Positions 1-7,366 are shown, counted from the stretch's first letter. The stretch: DNA of 17,951 nucleotides from an uncultured Prevotella sp. (GCA_900551985.1 URYG01000043.1:1-17951), one strand, 5' to 3'. Translations and numbers: made by a program. The notes: generated by a model from the sequence alone, not told the origin.

Positions 1-398
1 AGCAGACCCAGCTGGAGAATTTTATGGCACAGTGTCGTCCAGGTGATCAGGATCTCTTGCCTATGATCGACGTAGAGACCAAGAGTGGTCTGGAAACAGA
101 AGAGTTTTGCGACTCACTCTTTAAGTTCCTGCATCTCGTGGAAAAGGCATACAGGCAGAAGCCGCTCATCTATACGGGTGCCAACTTCTATGACCATTAT
201 CTTCTGGGAAAGCTCGACAGCTACAAGCTGATGATAGCCCAATATACCAAGCGTGAGCCTGTGCTCAAGGATGGAAGAGACTTTGAAATGTGGCAATATA
301 CCGGTAAAGGAAAACTGAACGGTATCAACGGCTACGTGGATAAGAGCAGATTCATGGGCAGGCATCGATTGAGAGAGATTAGATTCAGACACAGATAA
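1..398 (+). CDS. GH25 family lysozyme (muramidase), C-terminal fragment
   Basis: This is the 3' part of a gene whose start lies left of the window; the frame is open from base 3. The family hydrolyses the beta-1,4 bond between N-acetylmuramic acid and N-acetylglucosamine in peptidoglycan. The visible part holds the GH25 core motif LLPMIDVE (bases about 54-77), whose Asp and Glu match the conserved D-x-E catalytic pair of the family. The usual C-terminal block follows, with PLIYTGANFY and later MWQYTGKGKLNGINGYVD, where the last strand of the barrel carries the conserved WQY. The protein ends in a basic tail (RHRLREIRFRHR). Signal peptide and N-terminal catalytic Asp would be upstream and cannot be assessed. 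The family is clear; whether this enzyme acts on the cell's own wall or on other bacteria cannot be told. Confidence 0.88.
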   Translation, partial: QTQLENFMAQCRPGDQDLLPMIDVETKSGLETEEFCDSLFKFLHLVEKAYRQKPLIYTGANFYDHYLLGKLDSYKLMIAQYTKREPVLKDGRDFEMWQYTGKGKLNGINGYVDKSRFMGRHRLREIRFRHR

Positions 399-402
399 GA
401 CA

Positions 403-431
403 TTGAACTTTGAACTTGGAGCTTTGAACTT
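403..431. repeat. Heptanucleotide repeat, TTGAACTT copies
   Basis: Three copies of TTGAACTT begin at 403, 410 and 424, so they lie in 7-bp register with one diverged unit between copies two and three. Read on the minus strand this is a tandem AAGTTCA heptamer. The same heptamer occurs in the other orientation at 4621-4649. It follows the lysozyme stop codon directly. Confidence 0.75.
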
Positions 432-520
432 GATGATTAGTTTCAAGGTAAAGAGGGAATATGGTCTGAAAACATGGAATCATGAATAATTTTAGTAAAA
501 CATAAACTTTAAATAAAACT

Positions 521-1807
521 ATGGCAATTATTAAATGTCCAGAATGTGGTCGCCAAATCAGTGACAAGGCTCCTACCTGTCCTAGTTGTGGCGTTGAGAT
601 AGCTGGTAAAATCACTAAATGCCCTCATTGCGGTGAGGTTTATTTCAGCAGTCAGGAGATGTGCCCAAACTGTCATGAGATCGCTGTTGGGGTTACGCAT
701 CCTGTTGTATCATCTGCAGCTGTAAAAGATTCAACACCGGTTGCACCACCTGCTCCGGTATCTTCTCCTGCTTCAGAGATTTCTTCTACTTCTCATGTAG
801 TATCTCCTACTCCTCAGGCAGCACCTCCTACCCCTCCTGCCCCACCAGTACCTCCTGTACGTCGTCCTGTTGTTACTGCGAATGGAAATGATGGCGGAGA
901 GGGTAATACTCCTCAGGAACCACAGAAGAAAAAGAACACCCGCTCTATCTTCATCATCTCATTCATCTTTGCAGTCTTGGCGTGTGGCATTATGTATTAC
1001 TTCTACGACAGTGCCAATCGCAATAAGGAGATGGAAGCTTATGAGTATGCGATGCAAAGCAGCGACCCGATGGTACTGCAGAGTTATCTCGATACCTACA
1101 AGGATGCAGATGAAGCACATCGCGATTCCATCATGGCTCATCTTGACCTGTTGAAGCAGAACGACCAGGATTGGACCAATGCGGTAGTGAGCGGATCAAA
1201 AGAGGCATTGGAAGCATATCTCCAGAAGTACCCAAACAGCTTGCACAAGCAGGAAGCTTTGCTTAAAATAGATTCCCTCGACTGGAATGTGGCTAAGGCT
1301 GCAGATACAGCTGATGCCTACCAGGCATATTTGAATGCTCATACAGATGGTGCTCATATCGAAGAGGCAGAGAATGCCCTGAAGAAGGTGAAGAGCCGTG
1401 ACCTCCAGCCAGAAGAAAAGCAGATGGTAAGCGGCTTGTTCCGTCAGTTCTTCCAGAGCATCAATTCCCATAATGCGGATGGATTGACAGCTACCTGTGA
1501 GGATATTCTCTCTTCCTTGCTCGGTAAGAATTCGGCTACTAAGGCTGATGTCGTTACCTTTATGGACAAGCTCTATAAAGACAATGTTGCCAATATGAAC
1601 TGGCACATCAACAACGACTACCAGATCAAGAAGCGCGAGGTTGGCGATGAGGAATATGAGTATCAGGTACAGTTCTCTGCCCGCCAGGACGTAGATTTGA
1701 CAGATGGAACCAAGAAGGAACAGCTCTTTAAGATTTCTGCAGTTGTTTCACCTGATGGCAAGGTTTCTGCTTTCAATATGAACAAGGTTTCAGAGCCACA
1801 GCAATAG
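521..1807 (+). CDS. Zinc-ribbon, single-pass membrane protein with repeat region
   Basis: Function not recognised; the 428-residue architecture is clear. Residues 6-23 form a CxxC...CxxC zinc ribbon (C6, C9, C20, C23), and residues 34-51 a second one (C34, C37, C48, C51). A long Pro/Ser/Thr/Ala-rich linker (about 60-135) leads to a basic stretch (QKKKNTR) and one transmembrane helix (about 142-163). The rest, probably periplasmic, holds three helical repeats of roughly 40 residues (about 172-291) sharing the pattern A..S......YL..Y, followed by an alpha+beta domain (about 300-428) that may be NTF2-like. The ribbons would then be cytoplasmic and the repeats outside. The start is the only ATG before the first CxxC; no Shine-Dalgarno is seen. 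An intrinsic terminator follows the stop. A scaffold or sensor role is possible but unproven. Confidence 0.85.
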   Translation: MAIIKCPECGRQISDKAPTCPSCGVEIAGKITKCPHCGEVYFSSQEMCPNCHEIAVGVTHPVVSSAAVKDSTPVAPPAPVSSPASEISSTSHVVSPTPQAAPPTPPAPPVPPVRRPVVTANGNDGGEGNTPQEPQKKKNTRSIFIISFIFAVLACGIMYYFYDSANRNKEMEAYEYAMQSSDPMVLQSYLDTYKDADEAHRDSIMAHLDLLKQNDQDWTNAVVSGSKEALEAYLQKYPNSLHKQEALLKIDSLDWNVAKAADTADAYQAYLNAHTDGAHIEEAENALKKVKSRDLQPEEKQMVSGLFRQFFQSINSHNADGLTATCEDILSSLLGKNSATKADVVTFMDKLYKDNVANMNWHINNDYQIKKREVGDEEYEYQVQFSARQDVDLTDGTKKEQLFKISAVVSPDGKVSAFNMNKVSEPQQ

Positions 1808-1872
1808 ATGAGTCCTGATTAAAAGATTCGTAAGTTCAAAAAAAAGAATCATAAGATTCAAAAACAATATAA

Positions 1873-1920
1873 AAAGAAAGCTCCGATGGAATCAACATTC
1901 CACCGGAGCTTTCTTTTTTC
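1873..1920. terminator. Bidirectional intrinsic terminator
   Basis: The arms 1873-1892 and 1897-1916 pair over 20 bp with one A-C mismatch and a CAAC loop. T-rich tracts flank both sides, so it can serve both the zinc-ribbon gene (+) and the J-domain gene (-), which converge here. Confidence 0.9.
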
Positions 1921-1923
1921 CTT

Positions 1924-2703
1924 TTACTTTGCTTCCTTCATCTGTCGGAGCAATTCCTTCTGTTTTTCATTCAAACCAGTAGGCAACTTCACGTTATAGG
2001 TAATCATCAGATCACCGAAGGTTCCATCACCTCTGTCATAACCCTTGCCGCGAACACGTACCTTGGTACCGTTCTGGGTTTCCGGTTTGATCTTCAGTTT
2101 AATCTTTGAACCATTGCTCAATGTGATGATACCCTCACCACCGAGCAATGCGGTGTACATGTCAATATTCACATTCATGTTCATCTCGCCCGTATTCGTT
2201 CTGGCGCTATGACCACCGCAGCCACCGTTGCATCCACCTGTGCCATATTCTGCACCGGCACCGAAACCAGCACCTGCTCCGCTGAATCCGCCGAAACCAC
2301 CGAACCCGGCACCTTGTGAACCACGGGCACGACCGCCGCCGAAGAGATTTTCGAAGAAGCTGGAGAAACCGCCTCCTCCACCGCCGAAGCTACTGAAGTC
2401 GAAGCCTTCGAATGGATTTCCACCAGCGGCACCTCCGCCGGCTGCTCCATCATAGCCTCCGCCACCGAAGCCTCCTACATTCTTCCACTGTTCGCCGTAC
2501 TGGTCGTACTTAGCACGCTTGTCCGGATCGGAAATCACCTCATACGCCTCGTTCAGCGCCTGGAACTTAGCCTTTGCCTTAGGGTCGTTAGGATGCAAAT
2601 CCGGATGAAACTGTTTGGCACGCTTGCGATATGCAGCGCGCACATCCTTCTGCGGGATGTTCTTATCTACACCGAGAATCTTGTAATAATCTACAAATGC
2701 CAT
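1924..2703 (-). CDS. J-domain co-chaperone (CbpA/DnaJ-like) with reduced C-terminus
   Basis: An Hsp40-type co-chaperone of 259 residues that should stimulate DnaK ATPase. Residues 1-70 are a complete J domain with the HPD tripeptide at 33-35. A very long Gly/Phe/Ala-rich linker (about 77-157) ends in CNGGC (158-162). Only one beta domain follows (about 173-259), from [13 protein letters not shown] through [10 protein letters not shown] to [16 protein letters not shown]. This matches the second C-terminal domain (CTD-II) of DnaJ/CbpA. I see no zinc-finger domain and no CTD-I, the usual substrate-binding domain; CbpA of E. coli is about 306 residues. The start at 2703 is fixed by the canonical J-domain N-terminus and by an AGGAGGT eight bases upstream. 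The frame stays open further upstream, but that extension has no homology-like content and enters the divergent gene. Confidence 0.9.
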   Translation of the reverse strand: MAFVDYYKILGVDKNIPQKDVRAAYRKRAKQFHPDLHPNDPKAKAKFQALNEAYEVISDPDKRAKYDQYGEQWKNVGGFGGGGYDGAAGGGAAGGNPFEGFDFSSFGGGGGGFSSFFENLFGGGRARGSQGAGFGGFGGFSGAGAGFGAGAEYGTGGCNGGCGGHSARTNTGEMNMNVNIDMYTALLGGEGIITLSNGSKIKLKIKPETQNGTKVRVRGKGYDRGDGTFGDLMITYNVKLPTGLNEKQKELLRQMKEAK

Positions 2704-2711
2704 AGTATAAT

Positions 2712-2718
2712 ACCTCCT
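2712..2718 (-). promoter_or_regulatory. Strong Shine-Dalgarno of the J-domain gene
   Basis: On the minus strand AGGAGGT lies eight bases before the ATG at 2703. It decides the start of this gene and is unusual in this lineage, where most genes, including the other genes of this window, show no such element. Confidence 0.8.
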
Positions 2719-2752
2719 ATTTTTATGATTTTTATAAGAATCCAACAAAAAG

Positions 2753-2785
2753 TATGCCGTAATTGCCAACTTTTTTGTAATTTTG
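2753..2785 (+). promoter_or_regulatory. Probable Bacteroidetes-type promoter of the 5'-nucleotidase gene
   Basis: TAATTTTG at 2778-2785 matches the -7 consensus TAnnTTTG. At the expected distance upstream only TATG (2753-2756, 21 bp away) resembles the -33 TTTG. The start codon is 30 bases downstream. The -7 match is good and the -33 is weak. Confidence 0.5.
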
Positions 2786-2815
2786 CAGTTGAAACAAATA
2801 AATTCGAGAAAAAGT

Positions 2816-4579
2816 ATGAAACAGTTATTCGCAGCGCTCTTGTTGGCGCTCACTTTTAATTCGCAGGCAATGGCACAGCAGCGCACCGTCAAACTCAGAG
2901 TGATTCAGACAAGTGATGTTCATGGTTCTTTCTTCCCATACGATTTCATCAATCGTAAACCGAAGGCTGGAACCCTGGCACGTGTGTCCTCTTATGTAAA
3001 CGATCTGCGCAAGACCTATAAGGACAATGTCATCCTCCTGGAGAATGGCGATATCCTTCAGGGACAACCTACCTGCTATTTCTATAATTATGTCAACACC
3101 CAGGCTCGTAATGTGGCAGCTGATGTAGTCAACTATATGAAGTATGATGCCCAGGCGTTCGGTAATCACGATGTAGAGACCGGTCATGCGGTTTACGATA
3201 AGTGGATCAAGGAGTTAAACTGTCCGGTGCTGGGTGCCAACATCATTGATACCAAGACCGGTGAGCCTTATGTGAAGCCTTATATCATCCTGAACCGTGA
3301 GGGGGTGAAGATAGCTGTGCTCGGTATGCTGACTCCTGCTATTCCTAACTGGCTGACAGAGAATCTCTGGAGCGGAATGAAGTTTGAGAATATGGTGACC
3401 AGTGCCCGTAAATGGATGAAGATTATCCAGGAGAAGGAGAAACCGGACGTTGTCATCGGTGTCTTCCACAGCGGTAAGGATGGCGGTATTGTCACTCCTG
3501 AATATGAGGAGGATGCCTCTCTGCGGGTAGCAAAGGAGGTGCCAGGCTTCGATATGGTACTCTTCGGACATGACCATACCCGCTACAATGAGACAATCCA
3601 GAATGTGGAGGGCAAGCCTGTGGTTTGTCTCGATCCTGCCAATAATGCCCTGAATGTGGCAGACGCCGAGGTAACCATTATCCTGGACAAGAAGAAGGTG
3701 AATGGCAAGAAACAGTATGTTGTGACAGACAAGAAGATAGTTGGCAGTCTGCCAGATGTGACAAAATGTCCTATTGATGAGGATTTCATGAAGGCATTCG
3801 AGCCACAGATTGCAGAAATCAACAAGTTCGTAGGCAAGCAGATCGGAACTTTCAAGAATACCATCCATAGCCGCGAGTCTTTCTTCGGCAACTGCGCCTT
3901 CAATGATTTCATCCTCAACCTGCAGCTTCAGATTACGAATGCTGATATCGCCTTCAACGCGCCCCTCCAGTTTAATTCTACCATCCAGGCGGGACCTATC
4001 TACGTTGGTGACATGTTCAATCTCTATAAATATGAGAACCAGCTCTACGTGATGCGTCTTACCGGTGAGGAAATCCGCAAGCATCTGGAGATGAGCTATG
4101 ATCTCTGGGTGAATACGATGAAGAGTCCTGATGACCATCTGCTCCTGCTCGATACCCAGACCAAGGGCGATCAGCAGCGTCTGGGCTTCAAGAACCTCTC
4201 CTTCAACTTCGACAGTGCTGCCGGTATTGATTATGAGGTGGATGTTACCAAGCCAAACGGCGAGAAGGTGAAGATTCTGCGTATGAGCAATGGTCAGCCT
4301 TTCGATGAGAAGAAGTGGTATAAGGTAGCAGTGAACAGTTATCGTGGCAATGGTGGCGGCGAGCTCCTTACCCGCGGTGCCGGTATTCCAAAGGATAGTC
4401 TGGATAGCAGAATCATCTATCGCAGTGAGCGCGACCAGCGTTACTATCTGATGGAGGCCATCGAAAAGATGGGAACTGTGGATGCCAAGCCAAACAACAA
4501 CTGGAAGTTTGTGCCGGAAGCATGGACTAAGCCTGCTGCCCAGCGTGACTATGATTTGCTTTTTGGAAAAAAGCAATAG
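2816..4579 (+). CDS. Secreted 5'-nucleotidase / 2',3'-cyclic phosphodiesterase family protein
   Basis: A 587-residue UshA/CpdB-type enzyme that removes phosphate from nucleotides outside the cytoplasm for nucleoside and phosphate salvage. Residues 1-21 form a signal peptide ending AMAQ. The N-terminal metallophosphatase domain has all dimetal motifs: SDVHG (D34, H36), NGDILQG (D79), FGNHD (N117, H118, D119), FHSG (H218) and GHDH (H252, H254). The C-terminal substrate domain (about 340-520) contains [21 protein letters not shown] and a Gly-rich [10 protein letters not shown] loop. I chose the ATG at 2816 because it starts the signal peptide; the in-frame ATG at 2783 lies inside the probable promoter. 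It is transcribed divergently from the J-domain gene. Exact substrate (5'-nucleotide versus cyclic nucleotide) cannot be read from the sequence. Confidence 0.93.
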   Translation: MKQLFAALLLALTFNSQAMAQQRTVKLRVIQTSDVHGSFFPYDFINRKPKAGTLARVSSYVNDLRKTYKDNVILLENGDILQGQPTCYFYNYVNTQARNVAADVVNYMKYDAQAFGNHDVETGHAVYDKWIKELNCPVLGANIIDTKTGEPYVKPYIILNREGVKIAVLGMLTPAIPNWLTENLWSGMKFENMVTSARKWMKIIQEKEKPDVVIGVFHSGKDGGIVTPEYEEDASLRVAKEVPGFDMVLFGHDHTRYNETIQNVEGKPVVCLDPANNALNVADAEVTIILDKKKVNGKKQYVVTDKKIVGSLPDVTKCPIDEDFMKAFEPQIAEINKFVGKQIGTFKNTIHSRESFFGNCAFNDFILNLQLQITNADIAFNAPLQFNSTIQAGPIYVGDMFNLYKYENQLYVMRLTGEEIRKHLEMSYDLWVNTMKSPDDHLLLLDTQTKGDQQRLGFKNLSFNFDSAAGIDYEVDVTKPNGEKVKILRMSNGQPFDEKKWYKVAVNSYRGNGGGELLTRGAGIPKDSLDSRIIYRSERDQRYYLMEAIEKMGTVDAKPNNNWKFVPEAWTKPAAQRDYDLLFGKKQ

Positions 4580-4620
4580 CCCCCAAAAACGCCGGGAACT
4601 ACCCGTCAAAGCATATCATA

Positions 4621-4649
4621 AAGTTCAAAGTTCAATATTCAAAGTTCAA
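4621..4649. repeat. Heptanucleotide repeat, AAGTTCAA copies
   Basis: AAGTTCAA begins at 4621, 4628 and 4642, again in 7-bp register with one diverged unit (ATATTCA). It is the reverse complement of the repeat at 403-431. It ends only eight bases before the nudC start codon, so it occupies the leader or ribosome-binding region of that gene. Confidence 0.75.
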
Positions 4650-4657
4650 AGTAAAGA

Positions 4658-5431
4658 ATGAAGTATTGGTTTATATTTTGCAAGACAGATATCTTGCTCG
4701 AGAAGAGAGAAGATGGAACCTATACGATTCCATGTAGTGAGGAAAGTCCGATAGCAACCAAGCCTTGGACCCATATCCTCAACATCACACCGATGAATGA
4801 CGGTACGGAAGTGAAGACTTTCACCATTCCTGAGCCCGTAACCGACAACCCGAAATATGAGATGTGCGGTTTGCGCCCTAGCTTTTACAAGCTCTCCCCA
4901 GAGTTGTATCAGAAGGCGGGAAAATGTCAGGAACTGAACTATTGGGATATGAACACCCAGTTTTGCGGTGTATGCGGTTCGCCGATGAAGATGTCAACTG
5001 ATATCAGTAAGAAGTGTACCGAGTGTGGCAAGTCTGTCTGGCCATCTCTCGCTACAGCCATCATCGTTCTTATCAAGAAGGGCGATCAGGTGCTGCTGGT
5101 TCATGCCCGCAACTTCAAGGGCAACTTCGATTCCCTGGTAGCCGGTTTTGTGGAAACTGGTGAGAGTCTGGAGGAAGCCGTTCATCGTGAGGTGATGGAA
5201 GAAACCGGTCTGACCATCAAGAATCTCAAGTATTTCGGTTCCCAGCCATGGCCGTTCCCAAGTGGCTTGATGGTAGGATATACAGCCGAATATGTAGATG
5301 GCGAGATTCATCTTCAGAAGGAAGAGCTTTCCCGCGGCAAATGGTTCAGCAAGGACAATCTCCCTATCCTGCCGGAGAAATTATCGATTGCCCGCAAACT
5401 CATTGATGCCTGGTTAGAGAATAGAATATAG
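4658..5431 (+). CDS. nudC: NADH pyrophosphatase, NudC-type Nudix hydrolase
   Basis: The family cleaves NAD(H) to NMN(H) and AMP, and in E. coli also removes NAD caps from RNA. The length, 257 residues, equals that of E. coli NudC. A zinc ribbon (C103, C106, C120, C123) precedes a complete Nudix box at 163-185: G163, E169, R177, E178, E181, E182 and G184 fit GX5EX7REUXEEXGU. Behind it SQPWPFP (195-201) is the signature that separates NudC from other Nudix enzymes; the following residues are SG where E. coli has QS. The start ATG is the first in frame and gives the usual N-terminal domain. The gene lies 78 bp after the nucleotidase gene in the same direction, so the two may share a transcript; both act on nucleotides. 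Probably cytoplasmic; no signal peptide. Confidence 0.94.
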   Translation: MKYWFIFCKTDILLEKREDGTYTIPCSEESPIATKPWTHILNITPMNDGTEVKTFTIPEPVTDNPKYEMCGLRPSFYKLSPELYQKAGKCQELNYWDMNTQFCGVCGSPMKMSTDISKKCTECGKSVWPSLATAIIVLIKKGDQVLLVHARNFKGNFDSLVAGFVETGESLEEAVHREVMEETGLTIKNLKYFGSQPWPFPSGLMVGYTAEYVDGEIHLQKEELSRGKWFSKDNLPILPEKLSIARKLIDAWLENRI

Positions 5432-5439
5432 TAATCTTA

Positions 5440-5454
5440 TGCCCTGAAGGGGCA
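5440..5454. other. Short GC hairpin between nudC and MFS gene
   Basis: TGCCC (5440-5444) and GGGCA (5450-5454) pair over 5 bp around a TGAAG loop, in the 48-bp gap before the transporter. There is no T-run, so it is not a convincing terminator; role unknown. Confidence 0.35.
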
Positions 5455-5479
5455 ATGTGTTAAAATTAGATATACAAAG

Positions 5480-6658
5480 ATGAAAGAGAAACTTTGGAAT
5501 GCGAATTACATCAAAGTGATGACCACCAACTTTCTGCTCTACTTTGCCTTCTATCTCCTCACCCCACTCCTCCCACTCTATCTGAGCGAGACCTTCGGGG
5601 CAACCAAGGATGTCATCGGCATTGTACTGAGTGGATATACGGTGGCGGCACTCATCATCCGTCCCTTCAGCGGATATGTGGTGGATGGATTTTCCCGCAA
5701 AAAAGTACTGATGATCTGTCTGACGGCTTTTGCCATCTTCTTTGCAGGATACATAGCAGCCAGTACCATCCTGATGTTTGCCATATGCCGAACTCTGCAT
5801 GGTGGACCATTCGGAGCGGTAACTGTAGCCAACAGCACCTGTGCCATTGATGTCTTGCCAGCCAGCAGGCGCAATGAGGGTATCGGTCTTTATGGATTGA
5901 GCAACAACTTCGCCATGGCGATAGCCCCTTCCATCGGTATCTATCTGCACAATCTGGTGGGTAGCTATATGGTATTGTTCTGGATAGCCTTTGTGGTAGC
6001 CATTGCTTCTGTGGTGATTGCAGGAACGGTGAAACTCCCAGAGAAGGAAATCATCAGAAACAAGGAGAAGCTCTCGCTCGACCGTTTCTTCCTGACCCGC
6101 GCCTGGCTGTTGGCCATCAACATCTGCATGTTTGGTTTCTGCTGGGGGGTACTGAGCAACTATCTCGCCATTTATAGTAAGGAGGAATTAGGCATTACCG
6201 GAGGAACGGGTACCTATTTCGCCATTCTCTCTATGGGATTGTTCCTGAGTAGATTGCAAGGCAGAAAGGCTTTGAGTCAGGGTAAGCTGGCCCAGAATGC
6301 AGCCGAAGGAATGCTTATATCGCTTGTTGGTTTTACGATATTCGTAGCCATCAAGCATCCGGTAGCCTACTATCTTTCAGCTGCATTGATAGGATTGGGA
6401 AATGGTCACCTGTACCCTGCCTTCCTGAATATGTTTATCAATGTTGCCCGCCACGACCAGCGTGGTACTGCCAACAGCAGTATCCTGACCGGTTGGGACC
6501 TGGGATTTGGAATCGGTTGTCTTCTGGGTGGTGTTGTAGCCGAGCATTTCGGTTATAGTGGTGCCTTCTGGATGGTAGCAATCGAAAATGCCGCAGCAGT
6601 GGTATTGTTCTTTGCCGCATCCAAGACGTTCTTTGAAAAAAGAAGACGAAACGATTAG
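5480..6658 (+). CDS. MFS family transporter
   Basis: A 392-residue major facilitator superfamily inner-membrane transporter with about twelve hydrophobic segments (for example about 13-35, 45-63, 74-93, 97-117, 129-150 and 155-180 in the first half). The loop between segments 2 and 3 reads GYVVDGFSRKK (65-75), a form of MFS motif A (G-x-x-x-D-x-x-x-R-[KR]-[KR]). The second half has a related but degenerate loop, SRLQGRK. The C-terminus is a short basic cytoplasmic tail (EKRRRND). The start ATG lies 48 bp after nudC, so the two may be co-transcribed. The substrate cannot be deduced; a drug/metabolite efflux-like member of the DHA1 group is one possibility. The gene converges on the DUF3127 gene. 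Confidence 0.9.
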   Translation: MKEKLWNANYIKVMTTNFLLYFAFYLLTPLLPLYLSETFGATKDVIGIVLSGYTVAALIIRPFSGYVVDGFSRKKVLMICLTAFAIFFAGYIAASTILMFAICRTLHGGPFGAVTVANSTCAIDVLPASRRNEGIGLYGLSNNFAMAIAPSIGIYLHNLVGSYMVLFWIAFVVAIASVVIAGTVKLPEKEIIRNKEKLSLDRFFLTRAWLLAINICMFGFCWGVLSNYLAIYSKEELGITGGTGTYFAILSMGLFLSRLQGRKALSQGKLAQNAAEGMLISLVGFTIFVAIKHPVAYYLSAALIGLGNGHLYPAFLNMFINVARHDQRGTANSSILTGWDLGFGIGCLLGGVVAEHFGYSGAFWMVAIENAAAVVLFFAASKTFFEKRRRND

Positions 6659-6690
6659 CAGAGGAATAGAAAAGTATAAGTTTTTTCCTG

Positions 6691-6727
6691 GTAAAAGTTT
6701 TGCATCCATCAAGGGCAAAACTTTTAC
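6691..6727. repeat. Perfect 13-bp inverted repeat
   Basis: GTAAAAGTTTTGC (6691-6703) and GCAAAACTTTTAC (6715-6727) are exact reverse complements around an 11-base loop. It directly abuts the palindrome array and could form a hairpin in the transporter transcript, but no U-tract follows, so a terminator role is weak. Its loop and arms look like degenerate units of that array. Confidence 0.8.
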
Positions 6728-6808
6728 CCTTAAGGCTAGAAATATTTTCCCTTAAGGGAAATTATATTTTTCCTTAAGGATAAATCTTTTTTTCCTTAAG
6801 GGTAATGT
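6721..6808. repeat. Four-unit tandem array of CCTTAAGG palindromes, 22-bp period
   Basis: CCTTAAGG occurs at 6728-6735, 6750-6757, 6772-6779 and 6794-6801. The centres are exactly 22 bp apart three times in a row. Each palindrome has a T-tract on its left and usually A-rich sequence on its right; unit two is a perfect 16-bp palindrome, TTTCCCTTAAGGGAAA (6746-6761). Two degenerate units seem to extend the array to the left, around 6710 (ATCAAGGG) and 6689 (TTTTTTCCTGGTAAAA), about 21 bp apart. The array lies between two convergent genes, so it is not an obvious promoter operator. Confidence 0.9.
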
Positions 6809-6847
6809 TTCAGCTGGTTAAACCGATATGGAAGTCAAGTTAAAGAA

Positions 6848-6896
6848 AAAGAGCATTCGTAAGGATTGTGGAAACAAACCCTTTCGAATGCTCTTT
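6848..6896 (-). terminator. Intrinsic terminator of the DUF3127 gene
   Basis: The arms 6848-6859 and 6885-6896 pair perfectly over 12 bp, with four more pairs inside after one mismatch. On the minus strand the stem is followed by a T-rich tract (TTTTTCTTTAA), as expected for a terminator of the gene ending at 6923. Confidence 0.85.
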
Positions 6897-6922
6897 GCAT
6901 TTTTCTTACATGCAGTTCTCTC

Positions 6923-7366
6923 TTAGAATGGGAGATCATCTGCGCTGCCTCCTGCTGCTGGAGCTGCTGGCTGAGCAGGAGGGAATGGAGCAGTTGCACC
7001 CTGAGCTGGAGCTGGAGCTGCCTGAGGAGCTGCACTTACTGGAGGGAATGGAGATCCAACTGGCTGCATGCCACCCTGCATAGCAGCAACAGCATTAGGA
7101 TCTACACGCTGAATATTCCAAGCGCGGACACTGTTGAACCAACGACCATTATATTCGTGTGCATCCAAATCAAAAGAAACCAAAAGTTCCTCACCACTCT
7201 GGATGTTGAACTGAGCAAGACGGTCTGCTCCGAAAACATCGAAGCAAAGCTTCTTTGGATACTGCTCGTGAGTTTCGATAACGAATGACTGAGCCTTCCA
7301 CTCACCTCTTGCAGAAACGCCGCTTCTTTCAGGTAAAACGGCAATTACCTTTCCTTGTAATTCCAT
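6923..7366 (-). CDS. DUF3127 protein, OB-fold-like, with SSB-type acidic tail
   Basis: A 147-residue protein of the DUF3127 family, which is typical of Bacteroidetes and has no settled function that I know of. Residues 1-88 form the conserved domain: MELQGKVIAVLPERSGVS, then YPKKLCFDVFG (36-46) and EYNGRWFNSVRAWNIQ (71-86), a pattern of strands compatible with an OB fold. Residues 90-140 are a low-complexity Pro/Ala/Gln/Gly linker. The C-terminus, SADDLPF, closely resembles the acidic tip of bacterial SSB (DDDIPF in E. coli), which recruits replication and repair proteins. The whole layout (small OB-like domain, disordered linker, acidic-hydrophobic tip) is that of SSB. It is transcribed away from dnaN. 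Single-stranded nucleic acid binding is inferred, not shown. No Shine-Dalgarno precedes the ATG. Confidence 0.9.
   Translation of the reverse strand: MELQGKVIAVLPERSGVSARGEWKAQSFVIETHEQYPKKLCFDVFGADRLAQFNIQSGEELLVSFDLDAHEYNGRWFNSVRAWNIQRVDPNAVAAMQGGMQPVGSPFPPVSAAPQAAPAPAQGATAPFPPAQPAAPAAGGSADDLPF

Noticed and set aside
2228..2455. Proline-rich small protein on the plus strand
   Set aside because: It is the antisense reading of the Gly-rich linker of the J-domain gene.
2704..2892. N-terminal extension of the J-domain protein
   Set aside because: The frame is open but lacks J-protein content, crosses the divergent promoter and signal-peptide coding region of the nucleotidase, and the strong Shine-Dalgarno marks the start at 2703.
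3215..4609. Long minus-strand open frame (464 codons)
   Set aside because: Lies antisense to the nucleotidase gene, whose metal-binding motifs are all intact; the antisense protein has no recognisable domain.
6721..6808. 22-bp array as a small CRISPR
   Set aside because: The unit is only 22 bp in total and there is no repeat/spacer alternation; the conserved core is a palindrome inside each unit, and no cas genes are nearby.
6866..7288. Cys/Trp/Ser-rich 140-residue protein
   Set aside because: Antisense to the DUF3127 gene; odd composition arises from the complement of its Pro/Ala/Gln linker.
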